Under the pieces are notes generated by a model that was not told where the DNA came from, made no database searches, and saw only the letters and a program-made list of their open reading frames with translations. From Pratylenchus scribneri (Eukaryota; Nematoda; Chromadorea; Rhabditida; Pratylenchidae): 64,000 nt of DNA. This document shows, one piece after another, positions 25,201-37,227 of this stretch; position 1 is the first letter of the stretch, and every line of letters starts with the position of its first letter. Made by a program: the position numbers and the translations under genes. The stretch lies in the NCBI GenBank assembly GCA_030063045.1, contig JAQSEB010000090.1:1054001-1118000 (forward strand). Reading direction: 5' to 3'.

Positions 25201-28200
25201 ATAATAAAATCAAATCATACTCTCCATATGCTGACTAATTTAAAAAGTTAACCTAGAGTAGAGAGCTCTTAGAACCAAATTTGAAAATTTGTTTTGAAAT
25301 TCAGATTCTTATTCTTTTACTCATATTTGATTGTAAAACGATGAAAAAAAAACATAATTTTAGCTGATTTTAGGTCCACCAATTTTTGTGGGGGTAACAT
25401 AAGGTTGTTTTGGGGGAAAAAATCTGCTCCCGGATAGTTAACAAGTATCTATTTTTTAAACTTATTTTGGACATTTTTCGGCCAAATTGTTATTAGAGTA
25501 GAAAAAAAAAGACTAAAAAATAAATGTTCAAAGCAAAAATTTTTATTCAAAAAATTCCTTCCATTTTTATTCCTTCATTTTTTCCACAGCAAATCCTTCA
25601 AGAAGCTTCAGCCAAAGACCCACAAAAGGCGAAGCAAATTGATCGGCTGGGTTTTGGCGGTGGACCAGCAAATAAATCCATTTCGGCCCATTCCCATTCA
25701 ATTTCAAGTGGAATTCGGCAAATTCAACAGGATGATTTGGCCCCAACAAAAGGTTACAATTTTTACTGGCAAAACAGTTTTATAACTTCTAATAAATCCG
25801 GAAACGGTTTTAAACCGTGCAAACTTAAACTGCTGGTTTTAAATCCTACAAACCTAAACCGGTTTTAAACCCAAAAAATTTAAACCCGTTTAGACCCAAT
25901 AACCCGAAACCGGTTTTAAACCCTACAAACCTAAACCGGTTAAACTCTTAAAAAAACCTAAACCGGTTTTAGACATTACAAACCCTATACTAATTTGTTG
26001 ATCTAATCGATATGCATCGAATGATATATAATTTGTTATGGTTTGGGTTTGGGTCATAATTAAATGGTATTAAACCGTTTATATCTTTTTTTCAATTTTT
26101 GGTTTTAAACCATTTTAATTTTTAGGCCAAAACCGTACATTTTATATACCATTCAATGCGTCTCGATGAGATCTACAAATTGATATACGGTTTAGGGTCT
26201 AAAACCGGTTTGATTTATCAGAAGTCAAAAACTACATTCGGGTAAAAAAAGTAATTTTGTCAGTAATAAAAATATTTTCCTTATAAAAGGTGGAAGGAAA
26301 AGTGGCAACAGTGGAAATGGAGGAAGGAAATCAACCGAACGGATGGATTATTTTGGAGGCAGCGGCGGCGGTGGTGGAAGAATTTCCGATGAATGGGAAA
26401 TGGTGGAAGAGGAGGAACCAGCCGGCGGCGGTGGCCCAGATAAATGGGACATTAAATATGGGGTCAGGTTTTTTTATTATTGGCTTATTAAATCAGAAAA
26501 AATGGAAATTGATTTAAAAATGGACGGATTTGCCCCAATTAGCGCCGTATAAAATAAGTCATCAATGATTGAATCGATTTTAATGATTTTTGTATTAAAT
26601 TATAGAACTGATTTTTGGCTATTAATTAAATTATTCTTATTTAAATTGGTTTAGAATTGATGAAGTTATGCCCAAAAAATCACTGCAAAAATTCGCAAAT
26701 CGATATTAAATACCATTTTAAGTAGTTTTTTAGGCATAATTAAAAATTCATAATAAAAAGGAATTAAAAATAATTTTTAAATTTTGAATATTTTTAGTTT
26801 TCGTATTTTAAGAAAAATTTTGAATTAAAATAAAAAAATATTTTAAGTATCAATTTTAAATCCAATATTTTTCATCAATTTATTAAAATTTATTTTTTTA
26901 AGAAAAAATTTGGCGGCGGCTCCACCGGATTGGACGATTTGAAAAAATCCACCACTCGCACAGCCGACAAAGAGGAGGAATTTTTTGATGCTTGGGATAT
27001 GCCCAGCAAAAAGGGGCCAAAAGTGCCAATGGTGACCACTCAAAGAGGAGGAGGCGATTTTGGAGGTGGTCCAGGGCCGGATGAAGAAGCTGTGAAAAAA
27101 TTTGGCAAGGCGAAGGCAATCAGCTCAGACATGTTCTTTGGACGGCATCAGGCCATGGATGTAAGGAAAATTAAATTTTTGGGAATTTTTTTCCAATTTT
27201 ATTGGCTAATTTTTAGCGATTTTCTATTAAAAATTAATAAAAAATTCACAAAAAATTAATTTTATTTTTTTACGTCTAAATTTTTAATAATTTTTCCTTA
27301 AAAAATAATAAAGGGTAAAAAAATTAATTTTATGATTTTTAATTTAATTTTTAATTAATTTTCCTTCTAAAAATAATTTTTTACCCGGGAAAAAATTAGC
27401 TTCCGTTGCGGGGAATCGAACCCCGGCCTTCACGGTGAGAGCGTGAAATCCTAACCACTAGACCACAACGGAACATGAGGGGAGCAATTGAAAAGAGAAC
27501 CAACATTTTACTTATTTTCCTTCATCCACCAAAGCTATTTTATCGACAATTGTCATCTTCCAAAAAAATAAAATATACTTAAAAGAAGAATAAATTTAAT
27601 AGTTAAAAATAATTCAGTAAAAAAGAGCTTTTTTATTTATTTAATTTTACCAAAGGAAAATAAAATGTAATAAAAAAAACAATAATTAAGTCCTCACTGA
27701 ATTTTAGGCTAAAATTTATTTAAATCTTTCATTTTAAAATTTAAAATTATCCTTCAATAATTTCTAAATAGGTTAAATAAAAAATAGAAAATAAATCAAA
27801 AATTCGATCCATCAAATTTTAAATAAATGCAAATTATATTATAAAAGTCTAAATCTGAACCCTTTAATATAATAAATTATTTTTGATCGATTCAATTATT
27901 AAATTCAAATATGTTTTTTAGGCCGATACCAGAGCAAATTTGAGTCGTTTCGAGGGCCAATCGGCCATTGGCAGTGCGGACCTATTCGGTGGAGGAGAGG
28001 GCCAAGGAAGCCAACAACAAGGCCGATGGAGTTCCTATTCCGAGCAAATCCCCGAAATGGCAGACATAAAGGATTCAGTTGTATCGGTGAGAATTCGGAA
28101 ATTATTTTACATTTAAAAAAATCATTTTTATATGAATTTAAATTTTTATTGATTTTTTAATAATAATTTATTTTTTCAAAATAATTTTTGCTTGGTAATA

Positions 28201-28605
28201 TGTTTTCCCATTATTATTTTATTTGATTTTTTTTTAAGAAAATTATACATAATTTGCTAGTAATTTTTTTATAAGTTTGAAAAAATAAATTTTTTTTTCA
28301 ATTTTTTTGCTTTGATTTTTAAAAATTATATGTCATTTTTTCCTAATTAAATTTTATTATATTTTTGTCATTTTTTGCAGGGTGTCAGCAAAGTCACGGA
28401 GAAATTGTCCGGCATTGGAAGTTCATTCAGCTCATATCTTTCGGTGAGTTTCCTGAAAAATATTTTTAAATCGACAAAAATACAAAAAAATTATAATTTG
28501 AAAAATGAATAAATTTATTACATGATTTTATCCCGAAAAATGTTTTTTTATTGCCTCTAAAATAAGCCAAAAAATTTCTAACAGAAAACCACAACCAAAG
28601 GCTGA
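22258..28605 (+). CDS. ARFGAP2/3: ArfGAP2/3-type Arf GTPase-activating protein
   Basis: Fourteen exons: 22258-22347, 22393-22535, 23180-23228, 23273-23353, 24149-24380, 24523-24557, 24607-24654, 24851-25051, 25590-25752, 26290-26462, 26903-27160, 27922-28086, 28381-28443, 28585-28605. All phases agree; 573 residues. The N-terminal ArfGAP domain is intact. A CFDC...CIDC zinc finger (C-x2-C-x16-C-x2-C) is followed by [15 protein letters not shown], which includes the catalytic arginine, and by [12 protein letters not shown]. Downstream come [16 protein letters not shown] and IDRLGFGGG, like the KKGLGAKK and R(L/M)GMG blocks of ArfGAP2/3, and [10 protein letters not shown], the family's C-terminal signature. 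ArfGAP2/3 proteins stimulate GTP hydrolysis on Arf1 in COPI coats at the Golgi. An antisense tRNA-Glu lies in intron 11 and a palindromic repeat in intron 9. Confidence 0.93.
25770..26235. repeat. Palindromic element with expanded AAACCGG arms, in an ArfGAP intron
   Basis: The left arm is enlarged by a degenerate array of TAAACCGGTTTTAAACC words. The right arm has CAATGCGTCTCGATGAGATC and GGTTTAGGGTCTAAAACCGG and ends TCAGAAGTCAAAAAC, matching the 13584 and 15640 copies. AAACCGGTTT words also occur in intron 7 near 24705-24790. Confidence 0.7.
27401..27472 (-). tRNA. tRNA-Glu: tRNA-Glu (anticodon CTC)
   Basis: Read on the minus strand this is a 72-nt cloverleaf. The acceptor stem TCCGTTG pairs with CAACGGA, followed by discriminator A. 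The A-box is TGGTCTAGTGGTTAGGA, and the anticodon stem TCACG/CGTGA carries loop CTCTCAC (anticodon CTC). The T-arm/B-box GGGGTTCGATTCCCC is perfect. No intron is needed and no mismatches were seen, so it is likely functional. It is nested antisense in intron 11 of the ArfGAP gene. Confidence 0.95.
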
Positions 28606-31424
28606 TATTGCCTGAAGTAAGTCCAATAAAAAAATGTTAAATTTTTTTGTTTCTCTTTCCGCACTTTTTGTGTTTTGCTTTTATTCTTTCTTTTGGGCAC
28701 TTTTTTCTTTCTTTTTTGGTTTTTTTTATAAGAAATTTTTTTGCTTTCTTTGGCAAAAAATATTTTTTAATTAATTTTTAAAATTTTTTCTTTCCTTTCT
28801 ATGGACTTAAAATTTTTATTTTTAAAAAAATTTTTCTTTGCTTTCTTTGGCAAAAATATATTTTTAAATTTATTTTTTAAAATTTTCTTTCCTTTCTATG
28901 GACTTAAAATTTTCAATTTTCTTTAAAAATTTTTCTTTGCTTTCTTTGACAAAAAAAATATTAAAAATTAATTTTTTTCCATTTTCAGGAACGCTATTGA
29001 ATCATTGAATGCAGCCCCAAAACAAAATGGATATGTGAAGAATTTGTGAATGAGGAGAGAATTTATGTGATTTTTCTGTGAATTTTTTTAAAAATTTTTC
29101 TATTGTCATTTTTTCATTGCAACTTTTTCCCACAAAATCTGTTGGACTGGATATTTTTTCCCTTCTTTTTAATTTTTATGCTATATTCTATCCCCCAAAT
29201 AATTATGGAATTTATTTACCTTTACATTTGATAATTTTATAAATTTTCTGATTGTTTAATTTTTATTTATAATTCTAATTTATTTATAATGCTAATTTCT
29301 ATTCCACTGGAGGTAATTTGATTAATTAGGCCTCGATTTTCTCCATTTTTGTCAATTTTGTTAAGCAAAATTCCAAAATTTATCGTGATAGTTCACATTT
29401 ATAAATATGAAATTTGCTTACCAACATGGCCAAATATGGATTAAAATGAGGTAAAATTCGAATTTGGCATCCAAAATTCCCAAAAATACTTTTATTGAAA
29501 ATTTAATGATTAAAAAAATGGAACGTGTAAAAATTTAAATTCCATAATTAAAAATATTCTACAATATTCCTTCCTTCCTTTCCGCCTTTTCTTTTATTGC
29601 TTTCTCTTTCTCTTATATAATATATTTGCAAATTATTAAACTAAAAACTGAAATTGACCGACAAATTTGTTAAAATTATCAATTCCACCAATTTCTCCCC
29701 TTGAAAAACCGTCCAAATTCTATTCCCTAATTTTCTATAAATTGTTGACAAGGAATTCATTTTTCCATATAAAAAAGATATTTGGATAAATTTGTGAAAA
29801 CATTAATTTGAAAATTTTTTTTATTTTAAATTCTTTAAAATTAGTTTCTTTATGAAAAAGTTGAAAAATTGTTTATATTTTGCTGATTAACACACTAATC
29901 AACTTTTTATATTAAAAATGCTCACTTAAAGTGAATTTCCCACGGAGTTTAATGAACGTTGATTTTTTATTTTTAATTTATTCGGATAGAAGTATTAAAA
30001 TGAAGCATTTGGAGAAATTTATAGATGAAAATGGGGCTTAAATAATAATTGATTTAACTTTACTAATTTTAAGTTTTCTTTTCAATCCATTCGAATATCC
30101 TCTTTTTTTTTTGCAGATTTTTTTTGGTTCGATAAATATGCATATTACTCAAATTGCTAGGATTTCTTTAATTCTAACTTTGATCTTCAATTTGGCATTT
30201 TGATCCAATTCTCAAGCTCCAATCCCTGCTCTGCTCCATCAAATACTCCAAATTTAATTTTATACTTCCTCAAATATATTTTAAATAAAAATTCCATTTT
30301 TAAATAAACAAAAAAAAATTGCTTATTTTCCAGTCAAATTATTTTTCAAAAATCGTGGCAATCGCCGAAGCAAATTGCCCAGCCGATTGTATCGGGATTT
30401 CCATCTCATTTTGGTGGTGAATTCAGCATTTTCATTGTGTGGCATTGGCAAATAATTTATTGAGCGTTAACATTTGTCCAAATTTGTGTTCCTAGAATTG
30501 AATTTAGAAGAATAGTAATGAAAATTTACATGAATAAATAAATTTCATTAAAATACAAAATACAATAATTGAATATTTAATTTTTATTTGGATTTCTTAT
30601 AGTCGGCTAAATAGAATAAAATTTTTTATTTAATTAAAGACCGGAAAAATGATCAAATATTTATTATTTGGATTGGTTCGTAGTCGGAAAAATAAATTAA
30701 AAATTGTTATTTAATTAAAGCTTGAAAAAGTGATTAAATATTATTGCTTATAGCCAACTGAATAGAATAAAAATTATTATTTAATTTTTATTTGAATTTC
30801 TTATAGTCGGCTAAATTAAATAAAAATTGTTATTTAATTAAAGACCGGAAAAATGATCAAATATTAATTTTATTTGTGTAATACAGAATGAATTTTTGGA
30901 TTTTAATTTATTTTGTGCAATAAAAAATAATCAAATTAAATTGACCAAATTGCATTTGAGGACACAAAATTCAAAATTTTCCCCCAGCTATAAATGAGAA
31001 TTTAGAAGAGAGGAAATATGGTATTTTATATTTGTATGGAGAATATTAATATTTACAATTCACAATTCGAAAAAATCCATTTTTGCATTTAATCCAATTG
31101 GAAATTTGCCATGCCATTTTTTTGTTACATTTTTCTTTCTTTGTTCTGAAACCAAATGAAACAATTTCCCAGAAATTGCTAATTTTATATTAAATGAATC
31201 TAAATTTAAATCAGATTTTCCCCAATAATTTTTTTTTTCCATTTATTATATTCATATCGAATTTCTCACGCAATATTTTACAAATATAAAAATGACAATG
31301 AGCATTTTTATTTTATTTTTTTTATTTCAAGAATTATAATTTTGTCTCATTAATTCCCATTTTAAATACATTTGATTTATAAATTTTATTTCAATTCCAA
31401 TTTGCCATTTTTGCGCATTTCAAA
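28606..31424. other. ArfGAP 3' region and intergenic spacer
   Basis: It holds a spliced, open segment just after the ArfGAP stop (exon-like 28989-29049, ending YVKNL, TGA; see findings). The rest is pyrimidine- and A/T-rich spacer with a tandem repeat at 30585-30865 upstream of the receptor gene. No other gene recognised. Confidence 0.45.
30585..30865. repeat. Imperfect tandem repeat, about 80-90 bp unit
   Basis: Three to four degenerate copies of a block containing TTTCTTATAGTCGGCTAAAT, TTATTTAATTAAAGACCGG and AAAATGATCAAATATT. It lies about 560 bp upstream of the Srsx-like receptor gene. Confidence 0.7.
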
Positions 31425-32783
31425 ATGAATTCTTCAACAACAATCCTTCCTCCTCAATTGGCCATTTCCCCCTACCCAAATGCAGTTGTTGATGTTGATC
31501 AGCAGCAACAATCGAAAAAATTATTTTTATCAATGTCAATTGTTATTTCCATTAAATTTTTACTTGCCATTTGCACAATTTTAACTTCATCCAGTCTCAT
31601 TTTGGTGACCATCAAAAGCCGGTATTCATTCAATCCAAAAAAATATTATTTAATTTTTTTGCCTAGTAATTTGCATGGTCCTTGCAATTTGTTATTGGCT
31701 GCCAATTCATTTTGCATTTCACTCTATTCCCTTAGTTTTTTCATTCAATTTGCCGCAATTCTTCTCGCCGGTCCCAATGGCATTTCTGTTCGCCTCTGTT
31801 GCCTAATTCAATCCATTCCAATTATTGGTAATTATGGCCAATATGTTTTTTTCGCGCTAATTGCCTTGGATCGTCTTACCAGTGTTTTATTGCCATTATG
31901 GTCACATCAAAATTGTATCACAAAAATGCAAATTTATTTTAAAGGTCCCGAAGTTTGCATTTGTCCATTCAAAGACAACAAAATGTCTACATTTTTGTGC
32001 TATTTTGCATTGGTTTTGGCTATGGTTTTGTTGCGTCCATTTCATCAATTTTTCAGGCATTTGGCAATTCGGATCGGTATTGAATTCATTTAATTAATTA
32101 ATTATTAATTCATCCAATGTTATAGTTTGGTGATTTGCGAAACTGGCACATCCACTCCCCAAATTCTGAGTAATATTGGCATGGTTTTGGCCATTGCATC
32201 CGCATTTTTCTATTTGAGTCTTTTGATCTCATTCAAATTGAGGCAATGGAAATTTTCATCGGGTATTTATTTATTTATTTGATTCATTTCCATTCATTTT
32301 TTTTTGAAGCAATGTCTTCGCCCGTTCGTCGTGACAATGAATACACTCGAAGACTTCTTCGTTCCCTTATGGCAATGTTTTTGATGGAATTTTTTGGATG
32401 GTCCAGTAATCAAATTGCCACAAAAATATTGAATGCCATTGGCTATGATTCCATGCAAAGATGGTTCATTAAATGTTATGTGGGATATTTGACCCAAACA
32501 ACCCTCCTTTTATATGCACCAATCCTCTATATTTTTAGGTGAGATTAAATTAAAAATAAAATTAAATTTAATTTAATTCAGTTATGAATATCGATTGGCT
32601 TTTTCAAAAATATTTTGTCCGAAAAAATCAAATGGAATTATTGTTGTGCCCTCAACTGCAATTGTTTTGAATAATCCACAAAATAATTATTCATCGGCAT
32701 TTTTTCGAAATTATCAACAACAAAAAATGAAAAATAATCAAAACAATGAAATTAATAATAATCAAAAAGACACACCATTTTAA
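31425..32783 (+). CDS. Srsx-like 7-transmembrane G-protein-coupled receptor
   Basis: Six exons: 31425-31621, 31667-31900, 31945-32076, 32126-32262, 32310-32538, 32582-32783. All five introns are about 43-49 bp and phases match; 376 residues. The order fits a nematode Srsx-type rhodopsin-like receptor. TM1 is IVISIKFLLAICTILTSSSL, then HGPCNLLLAANSF at TM2, a TM3 segment ending FFALIALDRLTSV (DRL in place of DRY), TM4 VYIFVLFCIGFGYGFVAS, ICETG in loop 2, TM5 IGMVLAIASAFFYLSLL, TM6 LMAMFLMEFFGW, and TM7 ending LLLYAPILYIFRSYEYRLAF (P..Y..S.EYR.aF). The C-tail is Asn/Gln-rich. Such receptors are generally chemosensory in nematodes; the ligand cannot be inferred. No disabling change seen. Confidence 0.85.
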
Positions 32784-32889
32784 TTATTTTTTACAATTTC
32801 ATGTCCAATTTTATAAAAAAATGTCATTTTTTTTGTATTTTTTTTTTAAATTTTTTTATCACACTTTCCATCAATTCATTGTGGATAAT

Positions 32890-33550
32890 ATAAGGTCATT
32901 TATATGGTGCTACGTTGTTAGTCAAAAAATGCAAAAACGGGCGTTAGTCAAAAAAATGCAAAAATGGGCGTTAGTCAAAAAAATGCAAAAACAAAAAATG
33001 CACTAAAAATAGAAATCCACGAAATTAAGATAATTTTATATTGTTTTAAAATGTATTTTTCTTCCGGAAATGTTCGCCACCATATCTTTCTCTCCGGAAA
33101 TTAAATGAATTTTTCCGGAAAGAAAAATAAATTTTGGCGATTTCCGGAAAGATTGGTGAACATTTTCTGGAAAGAAATATTAAAACTTGGCGAAAAGAAA
33201 TATTAAAACTTGGCGAACATTTTCCGGAAAGAAATATTAAAACTTGGCGAAAAGAAATATTAAAACTTGGCGAACATTTTCCTGAAAGAAATATTAAAAC
33301 TTGGCGAAAAGAAATATTAAAACTTGGCGAACATTTTCCGGAAAGAAATATATAAAAACTTGGCGAATATTTTCCAGAAAGGGAAAACACATTTTTATTA
33401 AATTATTTAATTTCGTCATCTATTTTTCGCGCAATTTTTTTTTGTTTTTGCATTTTTTTGACAAACGCCCGTTTTTGAATTTTTTTGACTAACGCTCATA
33501 TCGATTGATTTATTTTTGCATTTTTTTGACTAATGACCTACCACGATTTA
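32890..33550. repeat. Composite inverted-repeat element with internal tandem array
   Basis: The left arm (32890-33000) repeats GTTAGTCAAAAAAATGCAAA and GGGCG words. The right arm (33430-33545) carries them inverted (GCATTTTTTTGACAAACGCC, TTTTTTGACTAACGC). Between them, 33130-33385 is an array of GAAATATTAAAACTTGGCGA alternating with ACATTTTCCGGAAA or AAA (about 57-bp double unit). Open frames on both strands here only translate the array. Confidence 0.75.
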
Positions 33551-34611
33551 TATGGTCCCAGTCCCAAGGCCCAAGGGGGAAGAGGATGCCTTCATTGGTG
33601 GGTGCAATGTGCATTATGCACTAAATTAAAAAAACTGAATTCAAAAATTTTTTTAAATTACCGTTCCTGCTATTTTAAACACCATAGGATTTTTTCAATC
33701 TCTTAAAATTTAGTAAAAATTATAATTTGGAGAAAATTGGGCAATTATTGCGAATTTTGCTGGCTTTTAGGGAGCTAAGAAAAAGTAATAAAAATTTTTA
33801 AAATTTCTTCTACTAATTATGCGTCTTCAAAATTAATGGCGCGGAATTATTAGAGATGGGATTTTATCAGAATATTTTACGACATTTTTCATTTGAACCA
33901 AATTTTCCTATTATTTTTGCCTATATTACCTGCCGAAATTATTCAATTTTGCCATATGAAGATGCTCTTCTGAATTATACATCTACTTCCAAGATAAATA
34001 AAGGAATTTAAATCTTTCAAATGGAAATAAATTAATTAGATAAAATTTATCAAATTTATTGTCCTTTTAAATTTAAAAAATTCCAAAAAATTGGTATATA
34101 TCATCAAATAAGTTTGAATATTGAAGAATTTTAACACAAAATAAGAGAAAAAAATCGATCATTCCTTTCATCAATTGATTTATTCCTTTCATTCGGCACA
34201 TGGAGATTGATGAGACCATCCCTGAGAAAAAATATAAAAATTAAAAAAATTTTTAATTAAATTAATTTTTCATCCATTTTAATTTTAAAAGGTGCAAAAT
34301 TTTTCTTAAAATTAGTCCACCGACGACGATATTCAAGCCCAAACCTATCTTGAGAAGAAAACAATAGTCTTGAGTGATAAACCCAAATAAAATAATGTAA
34401 ACCAAATTTTTGGGGATGACAAGTTTGTATAAAATATAAATGTTTATTTTACAAAAAAGCCAAATGTTATTTTTCTGCTTTCTTTACTTTTATTAATTCA
34501 TCAAATTTTCAAAAGTGTTTTACCTTGCTTGAAAGTATATTCCCAATTTTTTAGATAATTTTAAAAATTTTAATTAGATTCTCTTACATTTTGGGGCTGT
34601 TTGAGAGGCAA
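33551..34611. other. Intergenic region, no gene seen
   Basis: It contains a degenerate copy of the GGGGAATTAATAG / AGGGAGCTAAG dispersed repeat near 33760-33860. I could not connect any exon here to the minus-strand gene at 34612-34915. Confidence 0.45.
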
Positions 34612-34915
34612 TTAGCCATTGTTGAACCCGCAATTGGGACAGTTGTTCGTGCTCGCATCAGCCAAATCATTGGCACTCTTCACCATTGTAATTACACCAC
34701 CGGCAATCATGGGGATCCAGAAAACCAACCGGATTGATCAAAACTAAAGCAGCTGCGCCAGCTGCCCAAGCACCAATTCCACCCATGGCGATAGCCCGGA
34801 ATCCCTGAAATAGTTGCGTATCTGTATAAAAGAGTGAAGAATGTTAATAAAATTTTATCATTAAATTGGAAATCTTACAAACATGGCCGCATTGATTGCA
34901 TGTCACACTAGCCAT
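34612..34915 (-). pseudogene. Small CxxC/two-TM/CPxC membrane protein, 1-nt frameshift (member A)
   Basis: Exon 1 (34915-34879) encodes MASVTCNQCGHV and ends one base into a codon. Exon 2 (34821-34612) begins YTQLFQGFRAI, continues through a hydrophobic AMGGIGAWAAGAAALVLINP, and ends NNCPNCGFNNG, TAA. The two halves of exon 2 lie in different frames. The shift falls in an A4 run (34721-34724 on the plus strand), where one base less would restore a continuous protein. So it is a pseudogene or a sequencing error in a homopolymer. The exon plan (tiny CxxC exon, phase-1 intron, exon starting Y/F-T/S) matches the members at 35743, 52319, 53280 and 61571. Confidence 0.6.
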
Positions 34916-35697
34916 TTGTTCGTTGGAATTGGTCAATTTTTTAAATTTATGAATAGCTAAAATGCAAAATATTTTACAAAAAAATTATTAAAATTTAATA
35001 TTAATTTTCCTAATTTTATAAAATGACAAGAATTAAATTTAGTGGAAGAGAATAAATAATTGAACCGGAAGAAACTCTATTTATATGGATTAGTTCATTA
35101 TGAAATATTGGCATGAATAACCACCCCTCTTTTTAATAACAAAACAATTCACAATGAGCTTCTGTGACATCGGTCAGAAATTGAAGATAATTATTATGGA
35201 GGGAGACAATATTGAATTGGGAAATTTCTTCTCTATTTTTTAATTTCATTCAAAAGAATAAAAAAAATATAATTATATTCAAATCACAATTGAAGATTAA
35301 AATGGAATTGTCGAAAGTTTTGAGAAAATTTCCATGGGGCAAATTGATATATTTCAGCAATTCATTTATAATAAAATGGCATCGGCATTTTGATTGAAGA
35401 TAATTTTTTTCCCATCTTAAAATATTGCTTCTTTGATCACCTTCATGAATTCACGAACATTTTTCAAACAAATTTCAATTCTCAATGCTTAATTCCTTAA
35501 CAATTTCCAAAAAAAAAACAAATTTTCATTTTTTTTCTATTTTTGCAATAATCCTTTAATTCTTATTATTAAATTAATTTTTTTTTTTAAAAATAATTTG
35601 AGCATTTCTTCAATTTAATTATAAAATTATATTTGTAAGGAAAATTTGTTTTTTTATTAAAATTTAATCATAATTATTTAATAGAATTTAACCATTT

Positions 35698-35712
35698 TAG
35701 ATCAATAAAAGT
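35698..35712 (+). promoter_or_regulatory. Shared ATCAATAAAAG promoter-like motif (member B)
   Basis: TAGATCAATAAAAGT lies about 42 bp upstream of the ATG at 35743. The same word occurs 41 bp upstream of the ATG at 52319, 35 bp upstream of 53280 (ATCAATAAAAAG) and, weaker, 37 bp upstream of 61571 (ATCAATATTTTA). Position and sequence fit a TATA-like core element. Confidence 0.45.
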
Positions 35713-35742
35713 AAAAATTATAGTAACCAAAATTCAGAAATA

Positions 35743-36645
35743 ATGTTACGAATGAGAATTCGATGCAAAAACTGTGGCTTTTTCTGTGAGTTTTTATCAA
35801 AAATATTATTTTACATTTTCTGCTGATTTTCATTCAGTTACAAAAAATGATCGAATTTATAATGCCTGCAGCATTTTTGGATCCAGCTTTATTATTGGAG
35901 CCGCCTTGGGCATTGCTCTCACTTTGGTTTGCCCAAATCCAGTATTCGGTGCCGTTGTTGTGGTCAGTGGATTACTCTCATTCTCGTGCATATCCATTCT
36001 TGATTTTGTGAACAACAAGAAGGGTTGTCCCATTTGCGGATTCATCGATGGTGTGGATCTGGTGAGCAAAATAAATTTTATGAGGAGAATTTTATAAAAA
36101 TTTAAAATCCAGAAATTTGTTCAAAAAAAATATATTTAAAATTATGAAATATATATTACATCGAATATTGGAAATCTGCGTTTTTCCGGAACAAGCAATT
36201 GGTTAGCGAATTTTGCAAAACTCGGCTTCTTGTCATCGTACAGACTCGAGAGTAGACTCATTGGACTCGTCATAGTCGATTTACTTTATGAAATTTCAAT
36301 TTCAGACATCCCTAAATTCTTGTTCCTAGCCTTAACCCTACCCAACCCTAGAACCTATGGCGCCCCTAGACTAATCCTAGCCCCTAAATAGGTCTGTAAT
36401 TGAAATTTCGTAGATTAAATCGACCATGATGAGTCGAATGAGCCCACTCACGAGTCTGTGCGACACATAGGAGCTGAATTTTCCAAAATTCACAAACCCA
36501 AATGGCTAACAAATTCCGGAACTCGCTAATTTCCAATATTCGCTATAATATATAAAATTTAATTAACTAATTTTGAATTAAAAATTTATAAAATTAATTT
36601 TTGCATTTCCTATTATATTTTAATTTGTACTAATTTCAGTTATGA
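35743..36645 (+). CDS. Small CxxC/two-TM/CPxC membrane protein (member B)
   Basis: Exons 35743-35785, 35838-36061 and 36640-36645; 90 residues. The N-terminus MLRMRIRCKNCGFF has a CxxC knuckle. Then come TKNDRIYNAC, two hydrophobic stretches (IFGSSFIIGAALGIALTLV; FGAVVVVSGLLSFSCISIL), a basic NNKKG, and the second knuckle CPICGFIDGVD. The last exon adds only one residue before TGA. The order Cys pair, membrane segment, CPxC is reminiscent of LITAF-type monotopic zinc proteins, but the LITAF HxCPxC motif is absent, so I do not assign that family. The two Cys pairs could form one zinc site on the same membrane face. Function unknown. Paralogues lie at 34612, 52319, 53280, 61571 and 63908. Confidence 0.7.
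36160..36540. repeat. Inverted-repeat element in the last intron of member B
   Basis: The ends ATATTGGAAATCTGCG and CTAATTTCCAATATT are inverted. Inner arms share TTCCGGAAC, TCGACTATGACGAGTCC-type and GAAATTTCAAT words around a CCTAACCCTACCC-like centre. The otherwise collinear copy at 52319-52930 lacks it, so it inserted after that duplication. Confidence 0.7.
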
Positions 36646-37227
36646 GGTGTGCGCTCAATTTCCGATGCTCTATTAATGAATTTTGGACTTTATGAATTGA
36701 TGGGTTGTTGATTTTTTTGTTAGATTATTCAAATGTTAATTTATGAAATTTTCATTGGAATAAATTTAAATATTTCAACATTTCATTTTGTAAACTCATA
36801 AAATAGTTTGATTTGTTTTTCCCTTTATTTTCAAATAATTTCTTTTCCGTGGGAAAATATAGTGAATTTGGTAGAGCTTTAGGGAATTAAGAAAATGCAA
36901 TAAAAATTTGATTAAATTTCACTTTGCTCGGAGCTATGGGTCCTTAAAATCAGGATTGGGGAATTAATAGAGGGAGGGGTTTAATAGAGGTAATATGGTA
37001 TGCTATTAATTTGCATCAAATTATTATATTATGGCATAGTTACGACTTGTTGGAATACAAATCTTCAGATATTTTGTAGGATATTAATTACATTAATATA
37101 GAATGCTTTTAATGAATAATTATTAAAAAAAATGCAGCAAAATATATTAAAAATAATCAAAATGTTCCTTTATATTTTATTTATAGTTGCACAATTCATT
37201 TAATTTCCATTTTAATTCCCAATCCTC
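36646..37227. other. Spacer between member B and the ONECUT gene 3' end
   Basis: No gene seen. It includes the downstream part of the segmental duplication and a copy of the GGGGAATTAATAG dispersed repeat near 36880-36990. Confidence 0.45.

Larger units (their letters stand above)
35150..36830. repeat. Segmental duplication, copy 1
   Basis: It matches 51660-52930 over the gene and its flanks. Shared landmarks: GACAATATTGAATTGGGAAAT upstream, GGCAAATTGATATATTTC with CATCGGCATTTT, the promoter word TTTTAGATCAATAAAAGT, the coding exons, and downstream CAGTTATGAG. Copy 1 has in addition the inverted-repeat element at 36160-36540 in its last intron. Confidence 0.75.

Noticed and set aside
28603..28605. 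TGA as selenocysteine in the ArfGAP gene
   Set aside because: ArfGAPs are not selenoproteins, the codon is at the normal family C-terminus and no SECIS-like structure was evident. Treated as a stop with an unexplained open extension.
33046..33390. Repetitive ORFs on both strands (LSGKCSPSFNI and GEHFPERNIKTW repeats)
   Set aside because: Both translate the same tandem array in different frames, with no start context or conserved protein.
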